A DNA stretch of 64,000 bases from Vibrio echinoideorum (GTDB lineage: Bacteria; Pseudomonadota; Gammaproteobacteria; Enterobacterales; Vibrionaceae): NCBI RefSeq assembly GCF_024347455.1, contig NZ_AP025484.1, forward strand, positions 992,001 to 1,056,000, in the 5' to 3' direction. Below, one piece after another: positions 34,594 to 43,873 of the stretch. A model generated the notes under the pieces. The model was not told the origin of the DNA. It was given only the letters and a program-made list of their open reading frames with translations, and ran no database searches. Positions within the stretch are counted from its first letter, which is position 1. Each line of letters opens with the position of its first letter. A program made the position numbers and the translations under genes.

Positions 34594-35358
34594 ATGAAAA
34601 AAAGCTTAATTGTTGCGATTCTTTGTTCAGTATCCCTCAACACATTCGCTGATGACTATGTCGTCGGTAAACTTGCTCCGGAAAAAACGGTTATAGTCAA
34701 AAGTGAAGTTACAGGAGTAGTCGGTCAATTCAACGTCGATAATGGTGATACCGTAACACTTGAATCACCACTACTTTCAATATCAAAAATTGATTATTCA
34801 TTGAATTTGGAATTAGCGAAATACGACATAGACGTGAAGTATGCGGAGCTAGAAACTCAAGAGAAACAACTCCAACGTTACCAGTCCCTTTTGAAAAGTA
34901 ATGGTATTTCTAAAGGTAACTTTGAAGAACAACTTCGTGTCACTAACATCAGTAGAGCTCAGTACAACATTAGTAAAACTCAATATAAAATAGCCGAGCG
35001 CACACTCAATAAAGCATCACTAAAAGCACCATTTGGCGGCTTTATTACCCAACGTTCAGTTGAAGTAGGTCAATTTATCTCTATAGGTGACCCTCTTTAT
35101 ACCATTGCCGACTTAACAAAATTAACAGTTCAATTTTACCTCTTAGAAACTGATTTTGACCAATTTCAAAAAGGTGACAATGTGAGCGTTTATATTCCTT
35201 CAACGGAACAAACCTTATCAGGAACAGTGTCAACATTCTCTCCAGTAAAGCAAGATAACGACCCTGGGTTCTTGGTTAAAGTAACACTAGATAATACCCA
35301 CAACCAGCTTTATCCAGGAATGGAAGCGTATGTACACTTCAATGAGGCGGTGAAATGA
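34594..35358 (+). CDS. RND efflux periplasmic adaptor (membrane fusion protein)
   Basis: The 254-residue adaptor has a Sec signal peptide (MKKSLIVAILCSVSLNTFA). A lipoyl half-motif (VVGQFNVDNGDTVTLESPL) precedes an alpha-hairpin of about 70 residues, followed by the second lipoyl half (LKAPFGGFITQRSVEVGQFI) and a beta-barrel. It is shorter than most RND adaptors, mainly because it lacks the C-terminal membrane-proximal domain. It overlaps the pump gene by 4 bp, so they are translationally coupled. No outer-membrane factor gene is adjacent; a TolC-like protein would have to come from elsewhere. Confidence 0.87.
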   Translation: MKKSLIVAILCSVSLNTFADDYVVGKLAPEKTVIVKSEVTGVVGQFNVDNGDTVTLESPLLSISKIDYSLNLELAKYDIDVKYAELETQEKQLQRYQSLLKSNGISKGNFEEQLRVTNISRAQYNISKTQYKIAERTLNKASLKAPFGGFITQRSVEVGQFISIGDPLYTIADLTKLTVQFYLLETDFDQFQKGDNVSVYIPSTEQTLSGTVSTFSPVKQDNDPGFLVKVTLDNTHNQLYPGMEAYVHFNEAVK

Positions 35359-38300
35359 ATAAGTTGATATCACTCCTTCTTGAACGTAGGTTTGCTGCAA
35401 AACTACTGACATTATTCATTATTACGATTGGAGCTTGGACAGCTTCTAACCTTCCATTGGCTGAAAAGCCTCGCTTTGATATGAGAGAAGGTAACATTGT
35501 TACCACTTACCCAGGAGCCACCGCACTTGATATAGAAAGCAACGTAACCAGTAAAATTGAAAAAGAATTATTGTCGATCTCTGGTATAAAGCGTTTTACC
35601 TCGACCTCAGAGAATGGTGTGTCGGACATTGCTTTTGAACTCAATACTAATGTGTCTGACTCCAATGCAGTGTATCAAGATATCCGAGATGCCATAGCTC
35701 GTGTTTCCGACCTCCCTTTAGGCGTGACTGACGCTCCAATGTTATCTATCAAAAAATCATACAGCTTAGATTTTATGGTTGTAGGTATTTCTGGAGACGT
35801 CCCGTACGGCGTATTACGAGATAAAGCCAAAAACCTTGAATTACAACTCAGACGCTTAGATGGTATTGGTGAAGTTCACGCTATCGACCTACGCACACCA
35901 GAGTTCATCATCCAGTTAGAGCCAATTTCCCTTAAACGGTATGGTCTGACTATTGATGACGTTGCGACTATTATTGCAGAAAGAAACGTTCTGATTAGTG
36001 GTGGTCGACTCGAAGAACTTAAAGATAATCCCGAACTAGTTACCAGTGAAGAGCTCAATAAACTTCAATCACTACAAGAGTTGTTCATCTCTTTTAGCCC
36101 AAGCTTACAGCTTAAGGACGTGACAAGTGACATTGTGGATGGTTTTGAAAAAGGGTCATCTTATGGGTCAATTAATGGTGAAAAGAGCATTCTTTTTGAC
36201 TTACGAACCAATGAGACCGCGGATGTCATTAAAACATCTCAAGCAGTTAAAGCATTACTAGAGCAAGAGGAATTTAACTTAGGAGAACAGTACACTCTCG
36301 CGATTGGCTCAGATCTATCCGCTGACATTCAAGAGAAAGCTACTATTGTACAAAACAATGGTCTAATCGGTTTGGCATTAGTACTTGTTGTACTCGCGCT
36401 TTTTCTAAATAAGCGTGTCGCATTTTGGGTCGCTATTTCAATTCCTGTTTGTATATTCGGAACATTAGCGGCACTGCCATTTTTCGGCCAGATCCTCGAT
36501 GTATTCACCCTATCAGCTCTGATTTTAATCATTGGTATCATCGTTGATGATGCCGTTGTAGTAAGCGACAAGATCGTCTCATTAGTCGAAGAAGGTCATG
36601 ATATAGATTACGCAGTTGTAGAAGGCGTGAAAAGTGTTTTCCCGGCAGTTTTAGCTAGTATTTTATCGACTATGGTCGCTTTTATTCCATTGCTATTTTT
36701 TCCGGGAAACACTGGTAACTTAATGTACGTGATCCCCCTCACTGTTGTGATCGCTCTGTGTTTCTCTTTCTTAGACGCATTATTTTTCATCCCTGCTCAT
36801 TTGAAAGGTGTTCTAAAAAAAGGCGCCTCTCTCAAGCAAGAGCAACGCTTGAACTTTAACGCCATGAACAAAGTCATTGCAGTTACCATCTCTCATTATA
36901 AGTTAGTGCTGCCACTAGCCGTTATTTCAATGTTAGCGGTTAGTGCTTTATCGTATAAAAACATCAGCTATTTGTTTTTTCCAACGGACGGTGCTTACTT
37001 AATTGAAGTTCAAGCTGAAGCTGACCCAGAGCTTTCACTTGACGATGTATGGCAACAAACGCAGAAGCTTGAAGTTATTTTCAAAGCAACGCCAGAAGTC
37101 AGCTATTGGTTTGGTGAGGTAGGCTCACCAACTAGTAGTTGGGTTCTATCACTAACCCCACCAAATGATCGTGAAAGATTGGCAGAGCAAATCGTTGAAG
37201 ATTGGGAAAATCAAATCCAAGCAATCGAAGGGCTAAGCCAAGTTGAGTTTGATATTGATGGCGGCGGACCACCAGTTGGTCGTCCCATCGATCTTCGAGT
37301 TGTCGGTGGCAAAGATGAAGGCAGGCAACAACTTGCTGATGATCTTACTCTCTACCTTAGCTCACTTGACGGAACACGCCGTGTTAAACGTGACACTAGT
37401 GAGCCCAGCCCACAGATTGAAGTTAAATTGCAACACCGCTGGTTAAAGTACTATGGTATCAGTGCCACTCAAGTAGGTGACATCATAAAATACGCAATTG
37501 AAGGGCAACGTGTTACTCGTATTTTCAACGGTAAAGAGGAAATGCATTTTCGCGTTACTTTAGAAGATAACGATAAAACGCTACTAGAACTAGACAACAT
37601 AGCTGTAAGAGCTCAAGACGGTCGCCTAGTGCCTCTAAAAGAACTCGTACGTTGGAAGTACAGTGAAGCTACCGCTACTATTGACCACTTTAATAGTGAA
37701 AGAGTCATTCGAGTGTCTTCTAGTGTTGACTCTACATTAACCGATCCAATATCGGTTTTTGAGCAGGTTCAAGCTGAATTTACTAACAAGGATTACGGTG
37801 GTGCACGCATTGTGCCTATGGGGCAAATTTTAGAAACTCAAGAGGCTCAAACTGGCTTTATCATCGCTATTACTTTAGCTCTTATCGGGATAGCTATAAT
37901 TTTACTCTTGTTATTTGATAACATCATCGAGTCATTAATTGTCCTAGCTGTTATCCCGTTTGGTATCGGTGGTGCCCTATTTATCCTATTCTTGCATAAT
38001 CAAGTTCTAAGTTTTTTCTCTATCATAGGGATGATTGCCCTAATTGGGATTATGGTGAACAACAGTTTAGTTCTAGTCTGGCACCTAAAAGATAGTAAAA
38101 ATGATCGGAAAGTACTTTCTACGGTAGATTTTGTGATCAAAGGAACGCAAAGCCGAGCAAGAGCTATAAGTTTAACGACGATCACAACAGTTGCTGGCTT
38201 AATCCCACTTGCGTATGGTTTTGGAGGCTATGATAACTATATGTCACCAATGGCACTAGTTGTTGGTTGGGGGTGTGTAATTTCCTTGATTGTCACTTTA

Positions 38301-38414
38301 ACTATTGTTCCTTCAATCTATTTATGGGTCACAAGATTAACAGAGCACCAAAACCAAGACTCCACCGATTTACGAAGTAATCAAGAACTAAATATTGTAA
38401 ACACTAAGACATAG
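35355..38414 (+). CDS. RND efflux transporter permease (AcrB/MexB-like superfamily)
   Basis: A 1,019-residue inner-membrane pump with the RND layout: one N-terminal helix, large periplasmic domain, a block of helices with the conserved aspartate pair region (LIIGIIVDDAVVVSD), second periplasmic domain and a second block ending LTIVPSIYLWVTR. The proton-relay motif supports active drug/proton antiport or a related function. The sequence looks like the HAE/HME-type RND subgroup found with short adaptors rather than AcrB itself. Substrate is unknown. Confidence 0.9.
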   Translation: MNKLISLLLERRFAAKLLTLFIITIGAWTASNLPLAEKPRFDMREGNIVTTYPGATALDIESNVTSKIEKELLSISGIKRFTSTSENGVSDIAFELNTNVSDSNAVYQDIRDAIARVSDLPLGVTDAPMLSIKKSYSLDFMVVGISGDVPYGVLRDKAKNLELQLRRLDGIGEVHAIDLRTPEFIIQLEPISLKRYGLTIDDVATIIAERNVLISGGRLEELKDNPELVTSEELNKLQSLQELFISFSPSLQLKDVTSDIVDGFEKGSSYGSINGEKSILFDLRTNETADVIKTSQAVKALLEQEEFNLGEQYTLAIGSDLSADIQEKATIVQNNGLIGLALVLVVLALFLNKRVAFWVAISIPVCIFGTLAALPFFGQILDVFTLSALILIIGIIVDDAVVVSDKIVSLVEEGHDIDYAVVEGVKSVFPAVLASILSTMVAFIPLLFFPGNTGNLMYVIPLTVVIALCFSFLDALFFIPAHLKGVLKKGASLKQEQRLNFNAMNKVIAVTISHYKLVLPLAVISMLAVSALSYKNISYLFFPTDGAYLIEVQAEADPELSLDDVWQQTQKLEVIFKATPEVSYWFGEVGSPTSSWVLSLTPPNDRERLAEQIVEDWENQIQAIEGLSQVEFDIDGGGPPVGRPIDLRVVGGKDEGRQQLADDLTLYLSSLDGTRRVKRDTSEPSPQIEVKLQHRWLKYYGISATQVGDIIKYAIEGQRVTRIFNGKEEMHFRVTLEDNDKTLLELDNIAVRAQDGRLVPLKELVRWKYSEATATIDHFNSERVIRVSSSVDSTLTDPISVFEQVQAEFTNKDYGGARIVPMGQILETQEAQTGFIIAITLALIGIAIILLLLFDNIIESLIVLAVIPFGIGGALFILFLHNQVLSFFSIIGMIALIGIMVNNSLVLVWHLKDSKNDRKVLSTVDFVIKGTQSRARAISLTTITTVAGLIPLAYGFGGYDNYMSPMALVVGWGCVISLIVTLTIVPSIYLWVTRLTEHQNQDSTDLRSNQELNIVNTKT

Positions 38415-38446
38415 CATATAGATTTAACCACTCCAACAAGAAGAAA

Positions 38447-38485
38447 ACATCAAGCAGTCTAATTTTTGACTGCTTGATGTGTTTT
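38447..38485 (+). terminator. Terminator after the RND pump
   Basis: Perfect 13-bp stem ACATCAAGCAGTC/GACTGCTTGATGT, 8-nt loop, followed by GTTTTC. Confidence 0.8.
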
Positions 38486-38658
38486 CAACAAGACAAAATA
38501 CTTAAAACTAGTCTCCTCTCATTATCTTGATTTAATTTATTATCTTTAATCCATTAAGCTCGATAAAAATTAAAACCAACATTTGGCATTGCCGACATAC
38601 CACCCAATCATTTTTTTATCTTCGATTTTGATCTGCTCCAGTAAGACTGGACACCGCA

Positions 38659-39510
38659 TTAAGCGACATATTGTTTTTCAAAGTTAACTGGGCTTAGATA
38701 CCCAAGAGCACTGTGCCTTCTTGTTCGATTATAATCAACTTCGATGTATTCAAAGAGTGCTTGACGCATCTCTTCTCGGGTCATTATCGACTCGTATTGG
38801 ACGGCTTCTACTTTCATTGAGTGGAAAAAGCTTTCAACACAAGCGTTGTCCCAGCAATTTCCCTTCCTACTCATACTTTGCTTTAGATTATGAGCTGCGA
38901 TTAAGTCGCGGTAGTCTTTTGAACAATATTGGCTACCTCTATCACTATGGATAATCACTTCTTCTGGCATGCCTCTGCGGAACAATGCCATTGATAGCGC
39001 ATCACAGACCAGAGTTGCGGTCATTCTGGTACTCATTGACCAACCAACTACTTGCCGTGAGTACAAGTCGATAACAACGGCTAAATACATCCAGCCTTCG
39101 CTTGTCGCTAGATAAGTGATATCTCCAGCCCATTTTTGGTTTGGTGCTGTCGCATTAAAGTCTTGCTCAAGCAAATTCGGGGCTACAGGAAGTCTATGCT
39201 TACTGTCTGTCGTACATTTGAATTTACGGGCGGCCTTCGCAACTAACCCCTGACGCCTCATGCTCGCGGCGATGGTTTTTACATCGTGTTTATTACCATT
39301 TTCTTCAAGTTCTTTTTGAATGCGCCTTGCACCATCACGCTCCTTTTTATCATCAAAGACTTCACGAACTTTGCTATCAAGCTGCTTTCGGTGTTCGTTG
39401 CGTTGGGTGACTTTATGCCGATTATCAATCCAATAATAAAACCCACTTCGAGAAACCCCAAACACCTTAGCCATACGGACAACCTTATACTGCATCAGGT
39501 GTTCGAGCAT
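38659..39510 (-). CDS. IS3-family transposase OrfB (DDE integrase core)
   Basis: The 283-residue protein begins with a helix-turn-helix region (MAKVFGVSRSGFYYW). An rve integrase core follows, with DDE residues in WAGDITYLAT, HSDRGSQY and ESFFHSMKVE. The open frame extends upstream into the end of orfA without a start codon, so OrfB is expected as an OrfAB fusion by -1 frameshifting near the A-rich GCGAAAAATC at the end of orfA. All catalytic residues look intact. Confidence 0.93.
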   Translation of the reverse strand: MLEHLMQYKVVRMAKVFGVSRSGFYYWIDNRHKVTQRNEHRKQLDSKVREVFDDKKERDGARRIQKELEENGNKHDVKTIAASMRRQGLVAKAARKFKCTTDSKHRLPVAPNLLEQDFNATAPNQKWAGDITYLATSEGWMYLAVVIDLYSRQVVGWSMSTRMTATLVCDALSMALFRRGMPEEVIIHSDRGSQYCSKDYRDLIAAHNLKQSMSRKGNCWDNACVESFFHSMKVEAVQYESIMTREEMRQALFEYIEVDYNRTRRHSALGYLSPVNFEKQYVA

Positions 39511-39524
39511 AAACTCATAGCAAT

Positions 39525-39809
39525 CTACTTTAGATTTTTCGCGAAGTAGGTGGCGGCCTTTTTTACGATATCTAGCTCTTCAGCTTGCTCTGCCAATAAT
39601 CGTTTGAGTTTGGCATTTTCAGTGGCTAGTTCCTTTTCTCTATCGCTGATTTTCGCATCTTTTTTGACGGCTTTACGCCACCCATAAATTTGAGATTCAT
39701 ATAGCGAAAGCTGTCGTGCGGCGGCAGCGACACCGACTTTCTCTGCTAACTTAAGCGCTTCGGCTTTAAATTCAGGAGCATGTTTAATTCGTGTTTTCTT
39801 AGTTGTCAT
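39525..39809 (-). CDS. IS3-family transposase OrfA
   Basis: A 94-residue protein with an HTH (FKAEALKLAEKVGVAAAARQ) and a leucine-zipper-like coiled coil (REKELATENAKLKRLLAEQA). It binds the IS ends and regulates transposition. It ends in an A-rich stretch that is the likely frameshift site into orfB. The leader of this gene is what is duplicated as the solo end at 32758. Confidence 0.93.
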   Translation of the reverse strand: MTTKKTRIKHAPEFKAEALKLAEKVGVAAAARQLSLYESQIYGWRKAVKKDAKISDREKELATENAKLKRLLAEQAEELDIVKKAATYFAKNLK

Positions 39810-40090
39810 TGTTCACCTCGTTAGTGATTGTACTCACTTAACTCAGTGTCCAAAACTTCTGGTGCGGATCATTTCGTCATAATAGCTGTAATGGACATAT
39901 CTTATTTCCCCTTAATACCATCAAACAAAAACCTATAATCAAAATTGTCTGTGCTCACCAAGGGCTGCTGCACTATCATTCGTAAAACAACATCAAACTA
40001 AACAAACACAATGGTGCATCCTGCGTTATTTATAAATAACATATTAATTTATACATTTTTTTCACAACAACAATGACATATTAATACCAA

Positions 40091-40105
40091 TGATAATTAT
40101 TAACA
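40091..40105. promoter_or_regulatory. Fur box upstream of the TonB-dependent receptor
   Basis: TGATAATTATTAACA matches the 7-1-7 Fur repeat at 13 of 14 defined positions, ending 19 bp before the receptor ATG. Iron-repressed expression of the receptor and following genes is expected. The rest of 39872-40090 shows no gene. Confidence 0.7.
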
Positions 40106-40124
40106 TTAGTATTAAGGTTTAAAT

Positions 40125-42191
40125 ATGAAATTATCTTACACCGCTTTATCTATTGCCACAGCGTTATCAGTTGGAGTAGCCCATGCTGAAACAGAGGTTC
40201 CAACATTCTACTTAGAAAAAATTACTGTTATTGGTTCCAGAATAAGTAGCCCAGCAGATACGTCTCAATCCATCGATACGATATCTGAGAATGAAATTCG
40301 AAATAGTAATGCACAGTCACTCACTGATGTATTCAAAAATTCTCCAAATGTTGAAGTCATCGGCGGTCCTACATCTTCTGTCAAGAGCCTTTCAATCCGC
40401 GGGCTAGATCAACACCATGCAACTGTCACTATTGACGGAGCGAGACAAAGCTATTCTCATTCAAAAAAAGGAAGCTGGGCTATTGCCCCTAGCTTTTTAA
40501 AAAGTGCAACGGTTACAAACGGAACCTCTTCGGGCGCTGCGGCAGGAGGCATTAAATTAGAGTTTCTATCTGCGCAAGACTTATTGAAATACGGTCAGTC
40601 ATTTGGGGGAATGGTGAGAAGCGGATACCGGAGCAATAATGAGCAAACCAATATTTCAGCATCATTATATGGTGTTAATGACAACTTTGACTGGTTGTTT
40701 TCAGTACTAGATAGCACTCGTGAGCCATACAGCATTGGTGGTGGTTATTCGGCGAATGGAGAAGACAGTTACTATAAAACAGCAGGAGAAAACCAGTCTT
40801 ATCTATTTAAATCAGGCTACAATCTTACTGAGGCACAGAGGGTTGAACTTAGCGTTTACTTGGACAACTCAGACTGGAATCAAGTCCGTCAAGACTATGG
40901 ACTCAATACCCGCGATTATACCAATGCTGTATTGACCTACAGCAATAACCCTTCTAGCAATGATTGGTTAGATTTACACGCGAATGCTTATATCAACCAA
41001 GTTGACAATTACACGGTTGAGTATACAGATGTTACAGAAGCAATAGCTTCAGATACCCAAGACGTTACCGATGATTCATACGGTTTTAGTCTGACTAACA
41101 ACACTATATCAAACCAACTATTTAAAGAAACCTTATTTCACTACGGGCTATCTGGTCACTTCACTACTCACACAGGTACGATCAAAACCCTAGATAATGG
41201 CAGCTGGGTTGACGAGTCAGCCCAAAGTGAACCCTCCGCAAAATCCCATTTACTTGCTACGTGGTTGAATGCTCAAATGACCATTGGTAATGGTTTGACG
41301 ATTACTCCGAGCTTACGTTATGACGAGTTCTACGTAGAGTCTAAAAATGCAGAATTTGAAGGCGAAGCTCTTTTACGCAATGGTCGAACAGAAAACCAAT
41401 GGTCAACGGGTTTACGAATTAGCCAACAGTTTACTGACCAACTAGAATTATTTGTTGCTTACGATGAAGCCTTAACCGCACCCCAAATTTCTCAGTTATT
41501 TACATCAGGTCGTGGATTTAAGCCGAATCCAAATCTCAAATCAGAGCGTTCTCAAAACAAAGAAATAGGAATCACATTTGACAATGATTCTACATTCAGT
41601 CCGAGCGATAACTTACTAGTAAAAATCAATGTTTTCCAAAACGATATTAAAGATTATATCGGTACCGATTATACCGATAACAACTATAAAGATGGCGTTA
41701 AAGTAAACCGAGATCAAATACGTTTACGAGGTGGTGAATTATTAACTCAGTATTCCTACGAGAATTGGGATGCGTCGGCATCTTACGCCATGACCATAGG
41801 TGAAGATAAAAAAACAGGTCTTTATTTATCTGATATACCGTCTGACAAATTCATATTTAGTCTCAATAATCAAATAAACAATGAGTGGTTACTCGGGGGA
41901 GCTGTAACACATGCCCTTGAGCGCCATCGAGTTCCAACAGCTTCGATAGAAAGTGGTGGGATAATTGTTCCTATCCCTGAAAGTGAACGTCAAAGTGTTC
42001 CTTCATGGACAACCGTTGATTTATATGCGGAGTACATACCTTCAAATCTTGAAGACATGATTCTATCAATGTCAATTACTAACTTATTTGACGAAGCTTA
42101 CGCCATTCAAAACGACAGTGGAGCAAATACGAAAGCTGAATATTACGAAGAAGGCCGAAGCCTGAATATTGATTTGTCTTATCAATTCTAA
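40125..42191 (+). CDS. TonB-dependent receptor, heme/hemoglobin type
   Basis: A 688-residue outer-membrane receptor. Signal peptide (MKLSYTALSIATALSVGVAHA), TonB box-like segment, plug domain (ITVIGSRI, SLSIRGLDQHHATVTIDGAR) and a 22-strand barrel ending in aromatic LSYQF. A region reading LTAPQISQLFTSGRGFKPNPNL resembles the FRAP/NPNL signature of heme receptors, with the FRAP part degenerated. It would import heme or a similar complex using TonB energy. The Fur box upstream and the heme-binding-protein-like gene downstream fit heme or iron uptake. Exact ligand unproven. Confidence 0.85.
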   Translation: MKLSYTALSIATALSVGVAHAETEVPTFYLEKITVIGSRISSPADTSQSIDTISENEIRNSNAQSLTDVFKNSPNVEVIGGPTSSVKSLSIRGLDQHHATVTIDGARQSYSHSKKGSWAIAPSFLKSATVTNGTSSGAAAGGIKLEFLSAQDLLKYGQSFGGMVRSGYRSNNEQTNISASLYGVNDNFDWLFSVLDSTREPYSIGGGYSANGEDSYYKTAGENQSYLFKSGYNLTEAQRVELSVYLDNSDWNQVRQDYGLNTRDYTNAVLTYSNNPSSNDWLDLHANAYINQVDNYTVEYTDVTEAIASDTQDVTDDSYGFSLTNNTISNQLFKETLFHYGLSGHFTTHTGTIKTLDNGSWVDESAQSEPSAKSHLLATWLNAQMTIGNGLTITPSLRYDEFYVESKNAEFEGEALLRNGRTENQWSTGLRISQQFTDQLELFVAYDEALTAPQISQLFTSGRGFKPNPNLKSERSQNKEIGITFDNDSTFSPSDNLLVKINVFQNDIKDYIGTDYTDNNYKDGVKVNRDQIRLRGGELLTQYSYENWDASASYAMTIGEDKKTGLYLSDIPSDKFIFSLNNQINNEWLLGGAVTHALERHRVPTASIESGGIIVPIPESERQSVPSWTTVDLYAEYIPSNLEDMILSMSITNLFDEAYAIQNDSGANTKAEYYEEGRSLNIDLSYQF

Positions 42192-42240
42192 TGACACAAT
42201 CTGTGCTCATACTTTGGGCACAGACCTATTGGTATATAAA

Positions 42241-43065
42241 ATGAAAAAAATAAATTATTTATTATTGTTTTTTTGTTCACTTTCTGTCGCTGTAAACGCT
42301 AGCGAACGTATCATCTCATCAGGGAGTAATATAACTGAAATCATATATGCCCTAGGAGCTGGTGATCAGGTTATAGGGTCGGATAAAACAAGCACATCCC
42401 CATCGGAAGCAAAGGCGAATGCAATATTAGGCCATCCGAGTCAACTATCCATAGAAGGTATTATCTCTCTACGACCCACCTTATTTATTAGTGATGATAA
42501 ATATTTAGATACTACTTTGAACCATCGACTAGAGCGTTCAGGAACAAAAACACTCATCCTAAAGCAAGCAAGAAACATCAATGAACTAAACACCCAAATA
42601 CAGGAAATATCTGACTTTTTAAATAGGTCAGAACAGGGGGAAATTCTTATTAAAAGTTTAGCAGCCGAGTTAAATGAATTATCAAGACTCAGAGCGACAA
42701 GAAAGCCTCCCTTTCGCAAAGCTATTTTCCTTTATGGTAAAGACTCACTTTTAATAGCTGGAAAAAAAACACCCGTTGATTTTCTCATGAATATGGCCGG
42801 AGTGATTAACCCTGCAAGCTTTGAGGGCGTCAAGCCTATGACACCAGAATCAATCATAATAATTAACCCTGATGTAATTATTACAGTTGATAAAGCACTT
42901 TCTAACGACAGCGATAAAGATCGATTTTTCAGTATCCCAGCAATTTCAGCAACACCAGCGGGAAAAAACAGAAGAATCACAACGATTCCAATTTCACATA
43001 CCAATCTTGGAATTAACACCATGAAAACGGCTAAAAAGCTATTCATAGAAATATATGGAAAATAA
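42241..43065 (+). CDS. Periplasmic heme-binding protein-like (HmuT/HutB family)
   Basis: About 274 residues with signal peptide (MKKINYLLLFFCSLSVAVNA) and the class III solute-binding-protein fold. ERIISSGSNITEIIYALGAGDQVIG is the usual start, SIEGIISLRPTLFIS the second landmark, and a long linking helix separates the lobes. The family delivers heme or siderophore to an ABC permease. No permease or ATPase gene lies nearby. I moved the start from 42169 to the ATG at 42241 because it gives the signal peptide. The next gene starts 2 bp after its stop. Confidence 0.83.
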   Translation: MKKINYLLLFFCSLSVAVNASERIISSGSNITEIIYALGAGDQVIGSDKTSTSPSEAKANAILGHPSQLSIEGIISLRPTLFISDDKYLDTTLNHRLERSGTKTLILKQARNINELNTQIQEISDFLNRSEQGEILIKSLAAELNELSRLRATRKPPFRKAIFLYGKDSLLIAGKKTPVDFLMNMAGVINPASFEGVKPMTPESIIIINPDVIITVDKALSNDSDKDRFFSIPAISATPAGKNRRITTIPISHTNLGINTMKTAKKLFIEIYGK

Positions 43066-43067
43066 CG

Positions 43068-43724
43068 ATGAAATACTTAAATTTTACTGATGCACTGAAT
43101 CAATATGTAACCAATCACAATAATCAAGACGACGAATTGTTATCAACCCTGCGAGAAGTTACCTATCAAAAGACTGGACGTAAGATGATGATATCATCAG
43201 ATCAAGCACAATTCTTGCGAACATTACTAGCACTCTATCAGCCCAAAAAAGTCTTAGAAATTGGGGTTTTTACCGGATACAGTTCGACTGTGATAGCGAG
43301 GTCTATACCTAGTGATGCTCATATTACTGCATGTGATATCAACGAAGAATGGACAACAATCGCTAAAGAATATTGGCGAAGAGCAGATGTAATAAACAAA
43401 ATATCATTGTTGCTAGGAGATGCGTCTCAAACCTTAACCTCCTTGATTGAAGCTGGCAATTCAAAATCATTCGACCTTGCATTTATTGACGCAGACAAAG
43501 TTAATTATGACACCTATTACGAAAAATCTTATCAGTTATTAAAAAGTGGTGGAGTAATCATTATTGATAACGTTCTTTGGAAAGGTACCGTAGCTCAACC
43601 TGAGCGACATGACAAAGACATATCTGCATTACGTCAATTAAACGATAAAGTGGCTAAAGATACTCGTGTTGAATCCACGCTCCTCCCTATAGGGGATGGA
43701 ATGCTATTAATTGTTAAAAAATGA
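43068..43724 (+). CDS. Class I SAM-dependent O-methyltransferase (caffeoyl-CoA/catechol OMT family)
   Basis: The 218-residue enzyme has a Rossmann methyltransferase fold. Motif I is VLEIGVFTGYSS, with the acidic residue of motif II in ITACDINEEW. The metal/catalytic aspartates of the O-methyltransferase 3 family lie in LAFIDADKVNYDTYY and IIIDNVLWKG. Members methylate catechols or similar o-dihydroxy aromatics with Mg2+. Co-transcription with a heme-uptake-like pair is unusual and suggests it modifies an imported or exported aromatic or chelator. That is inference. Confidence 0.87.
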   Translation: MKYLNFTDALNQYVTNHNNQDDELLSTLREVTYQKTGRKMMISSDQAQFLRTLLALYQPKKVLEIGVFTGYSSTVIARSIPSDAHITACDINEEWTTIAKEYWRRADVINKISLLLGDASQTLTSLIEAGNSKSFDLAFIDADKVNYDTYYEKSYQLLKSGGVIIIDNVLWKGTVAQPERHDKDISALRQLNDKVAKDTRVESTLLPIGDGMLLIVKK

Positions 43725-43751
43725 CTTTGATGTTTTCATAAACTAGTTTTT

Positions 43752-43780
43752 CAGCCTCCAACTTGCTTAATAGGAGGCTG
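43752..43780 (+). other. Intergenic hairpin between methyltransferase and cytochrome genes
   Basis: Stem CAGCCTCC/GGAGGCTG with a 13-nt loop; no T-run follows, so a weak terminator or processing site are both possible. Confidence 0.45.
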
Positions 43781-43873
43781 TAGCTCATTAATCTTTATAA
43801 TCTATTTGACATTTTATCGACAGATTAAAAACTAGTATTAGCCTGAATTATTAAACGTGAAGATAGGTTAAAT

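Larger units (their letters stand above)
38629..39871 (-). mobile_element. Complete IS3-family insertion sequence
   Basis: The 1,243-bp element has imperfect inverted repeats starting TGATC(T/C)GC and ending in TGGACAC (19 of 26 positions match), flanked by a possible 3-bp target duplication TTT. It encodes orfA and orfB in overlapping frames on the minus strand, as in IS3-group elements that make OrfAB by ribosomal frameshift. Confidence 0.92.

Noticed and set aside
43752..43780. Full intrinsic terminator after the methyltransferase
   Set aside because: The hairpin is good but no T-run follows; recorded only as a hairpin.
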